Shown: positions 20,832-33,259 of the stretch, one piece after another | How positions within the stretch are numbered: the stretch's first letter is position 1 | How the letters are laid out: each line of letters begins with the position of its first letter | Assembly (NCBI GenBank): GCA_950097015.1 | Contig: CATNEN010000025.1 | Coordinates: forward strand, 9,641,800-9,705,799 | Reading direction: 5' to 3' | Source: Macrostomum hystrix | Taxonomy: Eukaryota; Platyhelminthes; Macrostomidae | DNA: 64,000 bases | Notes under the pieces: generated by a model | The model's input: only the letters and a program-made list of their open reading frames with translations | Told to the model about the DNA's origin: nothing | The model's database searches: none | Program-made: the position numbers and the translations under genes

Positions 20832-21914
20832 CAAAAAGCGATGCCGCCGCCTCCTGGCGGCCCGCCCGGGCCCCAATGCCAGGGCGGCATGAATCCAAAA
20901 TTTCTGCAAAATACAAGGCCTTCTGGCAATTGAATTGATTTAGAGAATTCCATCATTAGCTGTGAATCAGACAAAAAATTAACTTACCCTCGGCAAAAGG
21001 CGGACAAGCTCCGGAGCTTTACCTGCTCCATCAGGAGCAGGTAAGCTCGCACGCTGTCTCTCTGCAAATTTATAAAACAAAAAATATAGAGCAAGGACGA
21101 AGGACGGTTGTTAGTACAATCCTGTATAACTGATAAACGGGGATAACTCATGAAATGGGATAACTAATGAACGGGGATGATTGCATGATAAAGTCAATAA
21201 CTGAAGAAGTGGGATTTTGGAGAAGGATTTGGGATCAGAGAAGGACTTTGGATCTGGGATTAAAGCTGTAAATCCCAAAACCCCGAATCAACGAATAAAT
21301 GCATATTTCTGCTATTGACTGCACTGAAGAATTAATTTATAAAGTTAGGAGGGTCACTGTCAACAGCACTATTTAAAGGCACAGAAACTCACATTCATCT
21401 TCCAATTTCGCCACTTGCGGCCTCCCCGATGATGAGGGCGGCCGCGGCGAATCTGCTGCTGGGGATGGGGGGGAGGGTGGGCTGGGCCTGGGTTGGGTTG
21501 GGGAGGGATGGGACGGGCTGGACGGGGGGGTTGGCCGACTGGGGCAGGGGTGGTAAGGGTGGGTTGTGGGCCTGGGTTGGGTTGAGGAGGGATGGGGCGG
21601 GCTGGACGGGGCGGTTGGCCGACTGGGGCAGGGGTGGTGAGGGTGGGTTGTGGGCCTGGGTTGGGTTGAGGAGGGATGGGGCGGGCTGGAAGGTTGGGTT
21701 GGGCGGGGAGAAGAGGGCGGACTGGGGCAGGGGCAGGCTGGGTCGGGATCGGGGGGGGAGCGCCGGCCACCCGGGCATATGAAGCCCTGGTGGCCGGCCT
21801 GGACGGTGGCGGCGAAGGCGGCGGCGTTGGCGGTGGCGGGGGGCGGGGCGGGGCCCGCAAGGGACGGGCGTCGGCCCGACCCTTTTTTCTGCCGGCCGAT
21901 TTTTTCTTTGATGC
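20832..21914 (-). CDS. putative proline-rich, basic protein (two exons, partial)
   Basis: Minus-strand model: exon 21393-21914 (acceptor ATAATTTCAG before it, donor GTGAGT after it, 522 bp, phase 0), then exon 20832-20903 (acceptor TTTTGCAG, donor GTGAGT, 72 bp, phase 0). The first exon reads ASKKKSAGRKKGRADARP, a histone-tail-like basic start, then long proline runs, a 28-residue tandem repeat (RPIPPQPNPGPQPTLTTPAP type) and a basic end (RRGRPHHRGGRKW). The second exon is Arg-rich. Outer exons were not found. The four splice sites and matching phases support a gene, but low-complexity GC-rich DNA also leaves other frames open, so the frame choice is uncertain. Confidence 0.38.
21479..21700. 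repeat. 84-bp G-rich tandem repeat inside the proline-rich exon
   Basis: TTGGCCGACTGGGGCAGGGG recurs at 21531 and 21615 (84-bp period), with a decayed third unit. On the plus strand it has many GGG runs and could form G-quadruplexes. The period is a multiple of three, so the minus-strand frame is kept. Confidence 0.8.
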
Positions 21915-23789
21915 CTGAAATTATGTATTGCAAAACTCGTTAATCACGCAAATTATGTTTCTTGGAAATTAACAAATATGATTCAAGGAAGTGTTGTACC
22001 AGTAAACTAACGGTGAGGTAGCTATAGCAGTATATGTAAGTTATAGGTGAGTTTGTCAGTTCAAATATTACCTGGCCTCTTTGGACACATGAAAGAGTTT
22101 TTCTTTTCTAAGAAAATACCAAAACTTTGCCACTTAATAGCTTTATTGTTTAAGATAATCATACTTGATTTTCTTCATCAAATTCTTAAATTTTTTCTTT
22201 GACTTTACTAAGTTTAATTTTACTCTAAAAGTTGGGTAAAGTTTAGCACTTTAATATACCAATGATCTAATATCATGCATAGAAGGACAAATAATTTGGT
22301 TTCTGCATTAAAAAATTCGAATTTTTATATAAAAAATTAGATAGAAAGTCAGATACAACAAACAGTAGTACTAATGTAGGATCACATATATCATTTGTGT
22401 GAATTATCTATGTGAGTTTCTTGTAAACATTTGCTATAGCATAGCTATAGCTATGCCCTATGCGAATCTTTAAAAAATTAAAGTCTCTTTTGAAGAGGAC
22501 AGAACAGAAGTAGCTAGTCCTATATGAAGAAACTAATTTCTTAGCTTAAATTTAGCTATTATATGTTTTTATTGGAATAAATGTTACAGTTACAACCCTA
22601 TTTGGCTAGAGGAATTCCTTCAGTTTAAGGATGGAATAAATATTTATATTTAGACATAACTAGCTATGCCTATAATCAGTGCTGCTCTTATTTTCATAGA
22701 CCAAATTTAATAATTTAATAACTAAAAATTTCCTCTCCTTGCTATCTAATTATATCTATGTTATCTATGTTATCTATCTAATTATATCTATGTTATAACT
22801 AGGCATAAATTCAAAATTATGGCTTTTTAGTCTAAAAATGAGAACTATACACTCAATATAGTTGCCCAGGGTTTGAAAAAGAATTGAATATTTTTTCAAA
22901 GTTTTGTATTCCTTGAATGAACTTATTTAGTCTCCAAAAAGACAAAGTCTTGAGTAGACCTTCTAGTCAAATAAAAACTTTTCAATTGTTTCAGAATTCA
23001 AGTAAATGTCTTGTAACCCTTTTATTATGCAAGATAATTTCATGAATTTTGTCCACATGAAGATAACATGAATGAAATTAGAAATATCAAATAAAAAGCA
23101 AGTAGAACATGATTCAAAAGGGAAAAATAATGGCTCTAGGAATATAGTCAGGCTATAACATTGCTTTGTATCAATTTTTCTTATGTGTATATTGAACTAG
23201 CAAAGTGAAATAATAATTTAAGATCAAATAGTAGAGTAGACTATATAGCTACTTGTTTAGAAAGGGAAGCAAATAATTATTTTGTATATGTTGGTATATG
23301 TAAAACATAATATATATTGGTAATTTTTAACTGGAATTGGCTCTCTATTGTAAACATTTTTATAATGCTAGAATACAAGGTTATCACCTTGTATAGTAGC
23401 AAAATAACTGTATACAAAAGATTATCAGGCACACCAGATGGCAAATATGGATCTCAGATTTAAATAGTGAGTTGACAGCTGACCCTACCTATATTTTTAT
23501 CCATTTTTGCCAAGCGAGAAGGTTTCCAGAAGTGCCCATAGATTTAGAGTGCAAGGTATTCAGAGCTTTGGTCAATTTTTAAGACTTTAGCTTCACAGCA
23601 CTATGTTAAATGCAAGTGGTTAAAATGAATACAGCACATAATAGCTATATCAATCTACATTAAAAAGCTTTCTACTGAGGCTTACAGCACTTCTAAAGAG
23701 TGCAATGTACATTATCCTCATTGATTTTAATAGCACATCTATAAAGTGCAATATACTGAACTGTTTTATTTAACAATTTGCAGTCTAGT
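21915..23789. other. non-coding, no gene seen
   Basis: AT-rich with a short TCTATGTTATCTA repeat near 22740-22800. It probably includes the 3' untranslated region of the minus-strand gene that ends at 23790. Confidence 0.4.
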
Positions 23790-25342
23790 CTATCTAGGAA
23801 AAAGATGGACTGTCCTACTGTTTGGCTGTTGTGAGATAACATGTTCTTCAGCAGCACTTTGCTGTGTCATATGTGACAGGCTTGGTAATGAAAATTGTAA
23901 AGGTACCTGAGGAGGTACTTGAGACTCAGATATCTGTATTTCATCTGGCAATAACATACCTGGGTAATAATTCTGCGAAAACTGAGCAAGACGTAGGTGA
24001 CTATGTATTACTTGATTTTGAGAACTTCTAAGTTGCTGCAAATGAATGTCTTCTAAATAAGCATCTGGATTTTGGAATAAATTGTCAATACTATTGATAT
24101 TTGAAGTAGTATTGTTGAGACTGGTAATATCATTGACATTACTTTGTGATGCTTCTGCACTTTGACTACATTCTTCATTGAGGCTTATCTCAGCCTCAGC
24201 AGCATAGTCATTTTGCTGTGTAGCCACTATTGCAGAATCATTACCATTTGCACTAGTACCTTGCATGCCAACAAGCAATGCTTGATTTTGGTTTGCTAGA
24301 GTACCTTCAGTGCTAATTGTAGGTGCTACATTTCTCTCATTCCATTCTGAATGAGACCAAAATTTTACTTCACCATGATCAGAAATTGCCTGAAATTGTG
24401 CAACACATTGCTGTTGGTTAAGATTATGGGGTGAAGAGAAGTTGGGAATAAAACGTCCTGGCCCTTTCTTCTGACCTGTAGCTAAATCAGAAGCTATAAG
24501 TGCCCATTGAATTGCACCAGAGTTGCCTGCCCTTTCATAAGCGTCCTTAGCTATTTTACTAAGCTCTTTGCGCATGTAGACAACACCCTTTTTAATAATT
24601 TCTTCAAACTTTCCTTCTGTTTGAGGAAGCTGCTGCAAATTTTGAAGCCTGTGTTGCGCTTGCTTATCTGCTCTTATAAAATCAACAATAGAACTACATG
24701 CTTCTTGGACCTGTCCACTCAAAGTGCCAGTGACATCTTTAGAACAGTGATAAATGGCTCTGTCATGTTCAGTAATTCTAATAACAATGTAAGTTTCTTT
24801 ATGTTTGTCCAAGTCCTGAATGATTCTTTTAATTGGGCGAGGTCGATTTTTAGCAGCTTTTCTTAGTCGTTCTTTTTTTGCTATACTTAGACCCCTATAC
24901 TTCTCTAGCAATGCTGAAGTCCAAGCTGAAATGAAGAAGTATATGATATTAAAAATATTTAAACGAGATTTCCACTAAACTAGGCTTTTGTCCAGAACTG
25001 CAAGAATTAAAAGTGAGGCCATGCTTAAGGTAATCTCCCCTTGACCTCAGGGGAGAGAACAACACCATCACTGAATTAACTGTTTAAATATAAAATGAAA
25101 AATTAACACCCAAACCAGCATTATGCATGAAAGCATATTTACCAAGTTTTTAAGGCAGTCACCCATTTTTTAGAAACTAAGAAAGCTGCCCTTTTCCTTT
25201 TTCCAGTCAGCTGTACAATTCTGAACAAAAACCAAGTTCGTAGGTGCAGAAATGCCCAATTCCTTTAAATCTTACTGTATATAAAACACTTACTAGCACA
25301 GCCCTTCTTTCGAAGAAATTCATTGCCGCTAGTAGGTCCCAT
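23790..25342 (-). CDS. two-exon gene for a 394-residue protein of unknown function
   Basis: Minus-strand model: exon 1 is 25294-25342 (ATG at 25342, donor GTAAGTG), intron 24926-25293, exon 2 is 23790-24925 (acceptor ATTTCAG). The joined length is 1185 bp, in frame. The N-terminus begins MGPTSGNEFLRKKGCA and runs into a basic, helical region (KKERLRKAAKNRPRPIKR). The middle has Lys/Gln-rich helices, and the C-terminal half is Asn/Gln/Ser-rich and looks disordered. No known domain, signal peptide or membrane segment is recognised. The basic N-terminus suggests a nuclear role, as inference only. An AG directly before the ATG (25343-25344) may be the acceptor of a 5' leader intron. No repeats or in-frame stops are present, so this is a good host-gene candidate. 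Confidence 0.62.
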
Positions 25343-27059
25343 CTAAAATTAAGTTTTTAGCAATATGTAAATCAAATGTCTGTCACATGAACTATTTACC
25401 TACACTTCATTGGCAAACTATATATTTTTGGAGTCTATAGGCATGTCAAGTAATACCATATTATAGGGCCACAAAATGGTCAAGTTAGAAAATCCAAAAC
25501 TGTAACATGTCACCATTGCTATTAATAGGAAAAAGCATAAAAAATTCATGAAATACAATTTCGAATTCTTAACTTGAAAATTAGTTCTACTTTGAAACTT
25601 TTTCTTCAGGAATTATTTAGCATGGGCATGGTGAATTTTTTGGTCTTGGAACAGCTATTTAAGTATTCTATAGCTACCAGTGGGACTGATATATTCATTT
25701 CCTTGAAGGTACTCTTAACAGGCCCTAGTCAAAACACATGCTGCACACATTTCACAAGCTTTGAGTTTTTTCAACTTTTAAAGAGGTAATCACAGTTTAA
25801 TCATGGTTTTCTGTTTTTGCACTAAATATTGATACTAATACATTTTCCTCAAACATTTCCAGCCTGCCTTGCTTGCTGCCTGACTGTTCGCTTGTCAACA
25901 TTATGGACTCTAATGGACGACTAGGTCTATGCTGTCAAACTGCCATTGTCTGGTTCTAGGCAAGCCTCAAGTTACTGCAATACTTTTGCTCTCAGAGCTA
26001 GCTACTATCAGCCTGCAGCTCGACTCTTTGGACGAGCGTGAGTTAATATTGATTGCTTTTGTGAAAGTTACAGTTCAATGTGAATTCAAATGCAATGGCC
26101 CTCATTTTTTATAAACAGGTGTTTTGGCCCTATATGGTCCCATTCTATTAATGCTACATGCTAATACCAATAATTAAACGAGGACTCGATTCCATGTGAT
26201 TCTCAGATTCTCCTCTCTACATCAGCCTCGAGGAGACATGCCCGCTATGGTCAGGCATTTTCCTTATATTTAACACACTGACTTTGACAAATAGAGGCTG
26301 TTCCTGTTTCTAACTTTCAATTACATTCAAATTCTGCCGCTTTCCACAGTGCTTTTTTCATCTGCTCTCTCTCCCGATCTCTCCGTCATTCCCCTTTTCT
26401 CCTGCGCCAGATGCAGAGTAAGAACGGCTAACAGTTGATACTACTCCTCATCTAGTAGTCTGTGTCGCAACTTTTCTGTATTGGTTTGACTGAAATATTC
26501 ACTTCCTTGAAGGCACTCTTAACAGGTCATAGTCACAGGCCACAGGGCATGTTACATATTTCTCCGGGCTGCAGGTGTGGGTGCACTGATTAAGAGTTGG
26601 ACTATCTAAGATTTGACACCTTGATCTGAATGGCGTAGGCGAGGGGGTCATACTAGCTACTAGTAGCCGAACACTAGTAGTATGGGTTACCAGAAATCTG
26701 CCTAACACAGGGGAAATAGGAGAGCGTGCATTTGAATGGGAGAGGGTGGCCTATACTCTGCATATAGGATAGGTGACGCTGTGACGATCTATGTGGCTGA
26801 GGGGTTGGAGCCCCATTACAATTACTCAACAGAATTCTGAGCACCAAAAATTAGCGAAAATTATCAGCATGAGCTTGCCGTGACACCCGAGACAGTAATG
26901 ACCCCTGGAATGGATTTCTAGGCTATGTATGCCACTGTTTAGATCTGCATGAAAAGCTTGTTTAGCAGGCAGCATTAATGAGCTATTACTACTATAAATA
27001 TTGATAGTAATATTTATAATACCAGCAATTTCCAACTATGTAGATTATTATACAGCAGT
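25343..27059. other. non-coding; contains a ~55-bp direct repeat
   Basis: TTCCTTGAAGGTACTCTTAA with flanks at about 25690-25735 recurs with changes at about 26490-26535. No gene seen. The upstream exon or promoter of the minus-strand gene at 23790 should lie in the left part. Confidence 0.4.
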
Positions 27060-27060
27060 A

Positions 27061-27222
27061 ACAAATATGGATTGATTTTGACATGCCACAAACTCTTACA
27101 ATACATTATTACAAATACGAAAATATTAAACTGACATGGGTCAAATAACAAATATGGATTGATTTTGACATGCCACAAACTCTTACAATACATTATTACA
27201 AATAGGAAAATATTAAACCGAC
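27061..27222. repeat. 87-bp tandem duplication
   Basis: ACAAATATGGATTGATTTTG begins at 27061 and again at 27148, with the two ~80-bp units nearly identical. It looks like a recent duplication. Confidence 0.85.
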
Positions 27223-28303
27223 ATGGGCACCTAAACTTGGCTTACCTGTCAGTTCTTATTTGAGCTAATAAAAAAGGTTTCTATTTAACAATTCTAGCTA
27301 GTATAGGATATAGAATTAGATTTAAAGTTTTGACTCGACGAGCTCTTTACTATTCGAGTTTTGGTGGGAAGAGGAAAAACAGCTCGTTCCCCTTTGTCCC
27401 CCGCTCAAATAGGGATGTATGGCACCATCGTCTAGTTCGTTCCCAAGTTCGCGTAAACAACCCCTCCCAGCCAACCACGCTTCATCATGGGGTTCCCACG
27501 CTTCACGTTCCCACAGGGAGCTCATGAGCTGCACTCGTCTAGCCGGACTCATGGCACGGTGAGGTGACCTGGGCTAGCCGTCTAATTTTTACCGTGAGCT
27601 GAGGCCGGCTAGTCCACGGCCGTTAGGTGCTATAGGCGCATATTTTGGGTGGGACACACACAGAGACAAGGCAATTTAAACCGCATTTTGGGTTCTGAGC
27701 TTTTCCTGTACACTCGTCTGCACCATAAACTGGGCCAGAGAGATCTCCACACAGTGCAGACGGCGCCCCACCCCAAGAAAGGGAACTTCAGTTTTTGGGC
27801 CAGTGTACACTGTAGAGATTTCCAAGAAATCTAAGCCCTCCCTTCCACCCCAAAGTCCTATATATATGATGATGATAGCCGCCGCTACTGCCAGAAGCCA
27901 AGCCGGGGCAGTAAAGCGGGCATGTTTTAAAGAAAACTAAACGTCTTGATGATCTACTATAAGATGGTGAGTAATTGGTACATTTCTGACGTAATCGATA
28001 CAGCAATTTAACGCTGCAATCTAACACAGATTAGCGAAAACCAAGACATTGGTGTGAAGACAATGTTTCAAGCATGGTCAGGAGTTTATGGACTGAGAAG
28101 TTTTGCGAACGAAAATGAAAAAAAAGAATTGTTCAATTTTAATTTTCCGTTCACTTCGCATGAACTCCTGCCCCTGTTTGATATAGCTGCTTCACAATTC
28201 AACTGCGACCCCGACTCGATACTGAATCCCCCTGCTAGTATTAATATTGCATTTTTATCCCTAAAGTGCATCACGATTTACAATTATTCCCCGAGTCTGC
28301 ACC
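27223..28303. other. non-coding or undetermined
   Basis: A GC-richer part (27330-27640) has short GAGCT/CTAGCC-rich palindromic motifs but no recognisable RNA gene. An 85-codon open frame at 28054-28311 ends inside the next array and has no family motif. Confidence 0.35.
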
Positions 28304-29320
28304 TTGTCTAACAGGTACACATTCTGTCTAACAGATATCCACTCTGTCTAACAGACGTAATTATATCTAACAGATGTAATTCTGTCTAACAGATATCCAT
28401 TCTGTCTAACAGATGTAATTATGTCTAACAGATGTAATTCTGTCTAACAGATGTAATTCTGTCTAACAGATACCCATTCTGTCTAACAGATATCCACTCT
28501 GTCTAACAGATATCCATTCTGTCTAACATATACCCATTCTGTCTAACATATACCCACTCTGTCTAACAGATATCCACTCTGTCTAACAAATGTAATTCTG
28601 TCTAACATATACCCATTCTGTCTAACATTATACCCATTCTGTCTAACATTATACCCATTCTGTCTAACATTATACCCATTCTGTCTAACATTATACCCAT
28701 TCTGTCTAACATTATACCCATTCTGTCTAACAGATATCCATTCTGTCTAACAGATATCCATTCTGTCTAACAAATGTAATTCTGTCTAACATATACCCAT
28801 TCTGTCTAACATATACCCACTCTGTCTAACAGATATCCACTCTGTCTAACAGATATCCACTCTGTCTAACAGATATCCACTCTGTCTAACAGATATCCAC
28901 TCTGTCTAACATTATACCCATTCTGTCTAACATTATACCCATTCTGTCTAACAGATATCCATTCTGTCTAACAGATATCCATTCTGTCTAACAGATGTAA
29001 TTATGTCTAACAGATATCCATTCTGTCTAACAGATGTAATTATGTCTAACAGATATCCATTCTGTCTAACAGATGTAATTCTGTCTAACAGATATCCACT
29101 CTGTCTAACAGATATCCATTCTGTCTAACATATACCCATTCTGTCTAACATATACCCACTCTGTCTAACAGATATCCACTCTGTCTAACAGATATCCACT
29201 CTGTCTAACAGATATCCACTCTGTCTAACAGATATCTAAACTGTCAAACAGATATCTAAACTGTCAAGCAGATATCTAAACTGTCTAACATCTATATTCT
29301 GTCGAACATACGCATTCTGT
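28304..29320. repeat. ~1-kb array of 19-21 bp units sharing TCTGTCTAACA
   Basis: About fifty units with a constant TCTGTCTAACA(G/T) part and three interchangeable fillers: ATATCCA(C/T), ATGTAAT and TATACCCAT. Runs of the same filler and mixed blocks alternate, so blocks were duplicated. Units decay at the right edge (CTGTCAAACAGATATCTAAA). Confidence 0.9.
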
Positions 29321-30634
29321 CCATTAGATAAAATTCAATGCAGTTTTTGCATTATTAGCTATTAAAGTCTTGTCTACTTGGATTTGAATTTCTGTTACCA
29401 AGGCAGCATGAAAGCCGTTAGACAAGCTCAAGTGGCCAAGATAAATATTTCTATTAGCTACTCTAATCTTCGTCTTGGAATGATAGAAACAAGTATTTCT
29501 ATTTGGCCTCTACAACTTGTGTTTAGTTAGGCTCCAAAATGAAATTCCTATTTCTGGGCGCCCAATTACTAATCTATTGGGCCCCGCTTGGGGTTGTTGG
29601 CCCGGATGTGAGCTGAATTTTCGACCAATCAGAGGCGGCGTGAGGTGGGGGAGTGTTGGGGCTGGGTTCACACCAACCTTCTACTGTACTTTGCAGCTAA
29701 AGGAGCTAAGTGTGAGAGAGTGAGAGAAACTCTATTTTTAGCTCTAGTATTTAATTACACCCAAGCACGCCCAAACTCGTCCGAAACTGAAAAAAGACTG
29801 CAACAACATTGCCTGATAGTGTGCGGGCCTTTTGATCGAGAGACAGAGAGAGAAATATATATAGAGAGCGGGAGAGCTGCAGATAGAAGATTTAGTGAAA
29901 ATAAAAAAACACGCTATTAGAATGCCAATATAGTGCACTAAGTTAAGTTACTTTGCGAATTATAAGGCATATGGTGCCAATAAAGTACTCGTAAGTATTT
30001 TTTAGAAAAAAATTAACAAGTCTACCCGTGCAAACCTAGCTCGACCATCTTCTCTTTGATTCGTAACGAAATGCAATCGCTGGTCAGGTATTAAGGGAAC
30101 GAAATACTAAATTTTATTTCTGAGCATGCGATTAATGCAAATGACGCCATATGTTCAACACGAATAACATTACAGTTACTGACTAACACGAGTAATCGCT
30201 TGATATTTTTTTCACCTAATTGTACACTTTTGAAAGCTGAAAATCAATTACTGTTGGAATCAAAAGTCAAATCAAAAGAATGAAACTCTCAGACAGAATT
30301 TTTATATGCAAATCATATTTTCCATTTGTTCTAAATATGCTCACCGCAATCAGTAAAAAGGGAATTTGACTTCAAACAAAAGTTAAGTTACCGTTAATTT
30401 TCGTCTAAAACACTGCATGCGCAGAAATGGCAAAGCCCCTGTTACATCCAAAAAGATGAATTTTCAGAACAGCTCTGTTTATATCGCATTTCGTCGAGTA
30501 ACTAGCTGTGCTGAGTTATGTGAAAAATACATGCGATCCTTAGATAGATGTATATATATCTGCGTTACTAGCAGTAGTAGCTATATAATGTAGTGTTATT
30601 GAGTTACTAATAAAAAAAAATATCTTTTTATAAT
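29321..30634. other. non-coding; promoter-like patch at about 29560-29700
   Basis: A GC-rich patch has an ACCAATCAGAG CCAAT-type box (about 29622). No gene follows that I can support. The rest is AT-rich with nothing recognised. Confidence 0.35.
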
Positions 30635-30780
30635 TGATTACACCTGCCCCAATCGGGTCAGATGAGCAGCCAGCAGCACAGCCGAAACTATTGCCCAGTG
30701 CATCTGAAGGCTACGTACGGCTGTTCAGTCCATGGACCGCGGGATGTCACACCCTAAATTACCAGCTGGTGAATAAAATC
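30635..30780 (-). mobile_element. SINE fragment, 5'-truncated
   Basis: Shares TGATTACAC(C/T)TGCCC, GGCTGTTCAGTCCATGGACC and AATTACCAGCT(G/A)GT, in the same order, with the full SINE at 47791-48067. It lacks the tRNA-like head. Orientation follows the full copy. Confidence 0.65.
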
Positions 30781-30832
30781 CGCCGCCAGGCTTACGAGCC
30801 GTGCCGTAGAACACTCGCAGCACACGGTTGAC

Positions 30833-31129
30833 TTACTCCGGCTCAGCCGTCAGCAGATCAATTTTTAAGGACGGATTCGATTCCACTAAGGCCAACAGCC
30901 TTTTGACGTACTGATCCGTCTGTCGTATGGTATTGTTACTCGCGACACTGTCTTCTAGGTCGTTGATAGTTTTTTCGAGGTCTTCAACGCTGGGAACGCA
31001 GTACTCGGACAGCACAAACTCGCCATCTCCATTTGACGGTTGCTCGACCAGACGCTCGTCCATTTGCTTTTCCACAAACCGCTCCTCAGTTTGCTGTTGA
31101 AGGAGAATGTCAATCTGTGATGATGACAT
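30833..31129 (-). CDS. hypothetical acidic helical protein, 98 codons
   Basis: A minus-strand frame from an ATG at 31129 to a stop at 30833, Glu/Gln-rich and predicted largely helical (VEDLEKTINDLEDSVASNN, then QYVKRLLALVES). The N-x-x-T-R..+ pattern before the second helix is loosely like the N-terminal helical part of tyrosine-recombinase-type (Crypton/DUF3504) proteins, but this is weak. It may be an exon of a larger gene. No splice partner was identified. Confidence 0.3.
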   Translation of the reverse strand: MSSSQIDILLQQQTEERFVEKQMDERLVEQPSNGDGEFVLSEYCVPSVEDLEKTINDLEDSVASNNTIRQTDQYVKRLLALVESNPSLKIDLLTAEPE

Positions 31130-31199
31130 TCCAGAAATGGCTTCTCCTGGCAGTTACTTGTAGTCTACATAGTAGACACGCTTAGCCGGTGGCTCCATG

Positions 31200-33120
31200 G
31201 TCAAGTTGTAGATCGCGTGATTTTGAGTCTCAATAGGGTTGAGAAGATCTTGAGTTTGGAAGCTCTGGATGCAGAGGCAAAGGCAGATGCGGAAGCGTGC
31301 ATAGATTTACTCGAGAGTCGAGACCAAGCTAGAAGCTATGGAAGAGGCTGACGCATAAGTCCAGGAAAAGCTGGCCGAAGAAAAGATGGAAGTGGAACAG
31401 GAAGAGAGTTATGAATATTTCGTTGTCGCAAGTACATTAAACTCTTAGAAAGCAGGTTAGCGTCAACTTGGAAATCGCCTTTGCCGGATGCCCCTTCGCA
31501 ACCTGAGTATTGCACGCAAGCTCAAGCTCAGGCCCTTCCTCAGGTCAAACTTCCCAGCGTCAGCTGCCCACATACAACGGCACAATCGCCGGTTGGCAGC
31601 CCTTTTGGGATCAATTCTCTTCTTCTGTCGATTCAAATTCGGCTCTCGCTGAGGTTGACAAGTTCAACTATCTGCTCGCATCTCTTTCCGAATCAGCAAA
31701 GACTTGCATTCGAGGCATCATTAGAGACATCATGAACCAACTTTCTGAACTTCGGCTGACAGACACTTCTCTGACCAGTCTTCAACGATTTCATGATGAT
31801 GTCTCGGCTGCGGTTCGCAGCCTTGAACCTCGAGGCATGAAAACCACCTCGTATGAAAGTCTATTGCTGCTGAAATTACTCAAGCGGTGTCCAGATGAGT
31901 TTAGACTGGAGTTTCTTAAGTCAGCAAACCAGGAAGGTGCTGCTTGTAATTCTGTGAAATAGTTCTTGCGTCTTCCGAGTGCAGACATTGAGGTTGGCAC
32001 GCTACCGCATTGGCAAAAAGGTCGTATACAAGATCGTGAACGGCTTGTCAGTCTGCCAAAGCCTTCGCTTTCGACCTTGGCAGTCCAATCTTGAAACGAT
32101 TTCTAGAAAGGGCCTGCGGGCAAGGTGTACTGCACCTACTGTGGATTAGGGCACAGGTCAGAAGCGTGCAACAAGGTTGCCACGGCTACTAGCCGCCGGA
32201 CCTTCCTGCAACAAGAGAATCGCTGTTTTCGTTGCTTGCGCACAGGCCATGGGCTTCGCATGTGCAATGACTCACGAAAGTGCAGAAACTGCGGAGGAGC
32301 TCATCACGTGAGCATTTGCATCCCTACCGCTCATAAACCTAAAACTAGCGATCGGCACATACATGTAGCTCAAAATGAAGGCGGGAAAAGGGGAAAAGAC
32401 CCATGTCACGTGACCAGTGTCTGCCGACCTCCGCAGAGCAGACAGATGCATCACTTCAAAAGACAGTCTACGTCTACGCTCAACGACTCAAATCCAGCGT
32501 CAGCTACTGGCTCCTCGGTCACGGCGTGTGCCACTCGAGATGAATGGAATGTGTCCGATTCATCGGCGAGCTTGTCCCACAGCTTTACAGCGACAATGTT
32601 TGTTAGTAGTAACCCATCTGTTGCCCTTCCTGTCGCCAAGGCTATTTCGCTCAGTACTGACGGTCAACGAGAACTTCTAGTCCGAGTCTTGTTGGACACG
32701 GCTAGCAATAGGTCATACATCAGGAAGGATGTGTGTGAACTCTGAAACATCGAGTCCGCCACAACTGAATCATTGACGGTGTCGACCTTTACAGGTATCA
32801 ATACCACAATTGCATCAGGTAGCGTCTCAGTCTCAATTCGAAAAATCGATTCACACTAAGTTCTGAAATTGCGTGCTAATTTTGTCAAAGAGATCTGCGA
32901 GCCTCAGCGCTCAGTCTTAGTGAACGAATTCCCTCACCTGAACGGCTTGGACTTAGCGGATCCGTACGACCCTCGTGATGCAAGCACCGATCTCAATCCT
33001 AATTGGCGCTGATCACTACTACGATATTGTCTGTGGTAAAGTCGTTCGTGGGTGTGAGGGACTGGCGGCTGTGTCGTCCAATCTGGGATTCGTTCTCTGT
33101 GGACCAGTGAAACTTAAAGA
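31200..33120 (+). pseudogene. BEL/Pao retrotransposon gag and protease region, decayed
   Basis: Order along the strand: a Glu/Ala-rich coiled region with stops (31230-31440); a gag core like the Pao family (PTYNGTIAGWQPFWDQFSSS, then FNYLLASLSESAKTCIRGI; 31510-31962); zinc knuckles (CFRCLRTGH..C and CRNCGGAHH..C; about 32225-32330); an aspartic protease active site LLDTASNRSYI (about 32690); then ILIGADHYYDIVCGKVVRG..LGFVLCGPV (about 32990-33115), which follows the protease in Pao polyproteins. Several stops and frame breaks show it is dead. Reverse transcriptase, RNase H and integrase are missing. The similarity ends just before the 12-mer satellite. Confidence 0.8.
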
Positions 33121-33259
33121 GAAAATGTCTAGTCGCTCTAGTAGATTAAAAATTCATTCGCTTATCCACTCTCTTATCCGAGTTCAACTGGTATTCGTAT
33201 TAATTCATTTCGCCTTTGGTGTTGGTATATTTTTCACATAATCTCCATTACTACAAGTA

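Noticed and set aside
28304..29320. CRISPR-like look: constant TCTGTCTAACAG alternating with variable parts
   Set aside because: The variable parts are only 7-9 bp and come in three recurring types, so these are not spacers. The genome is eukaryotic, with introns and LTR elements.
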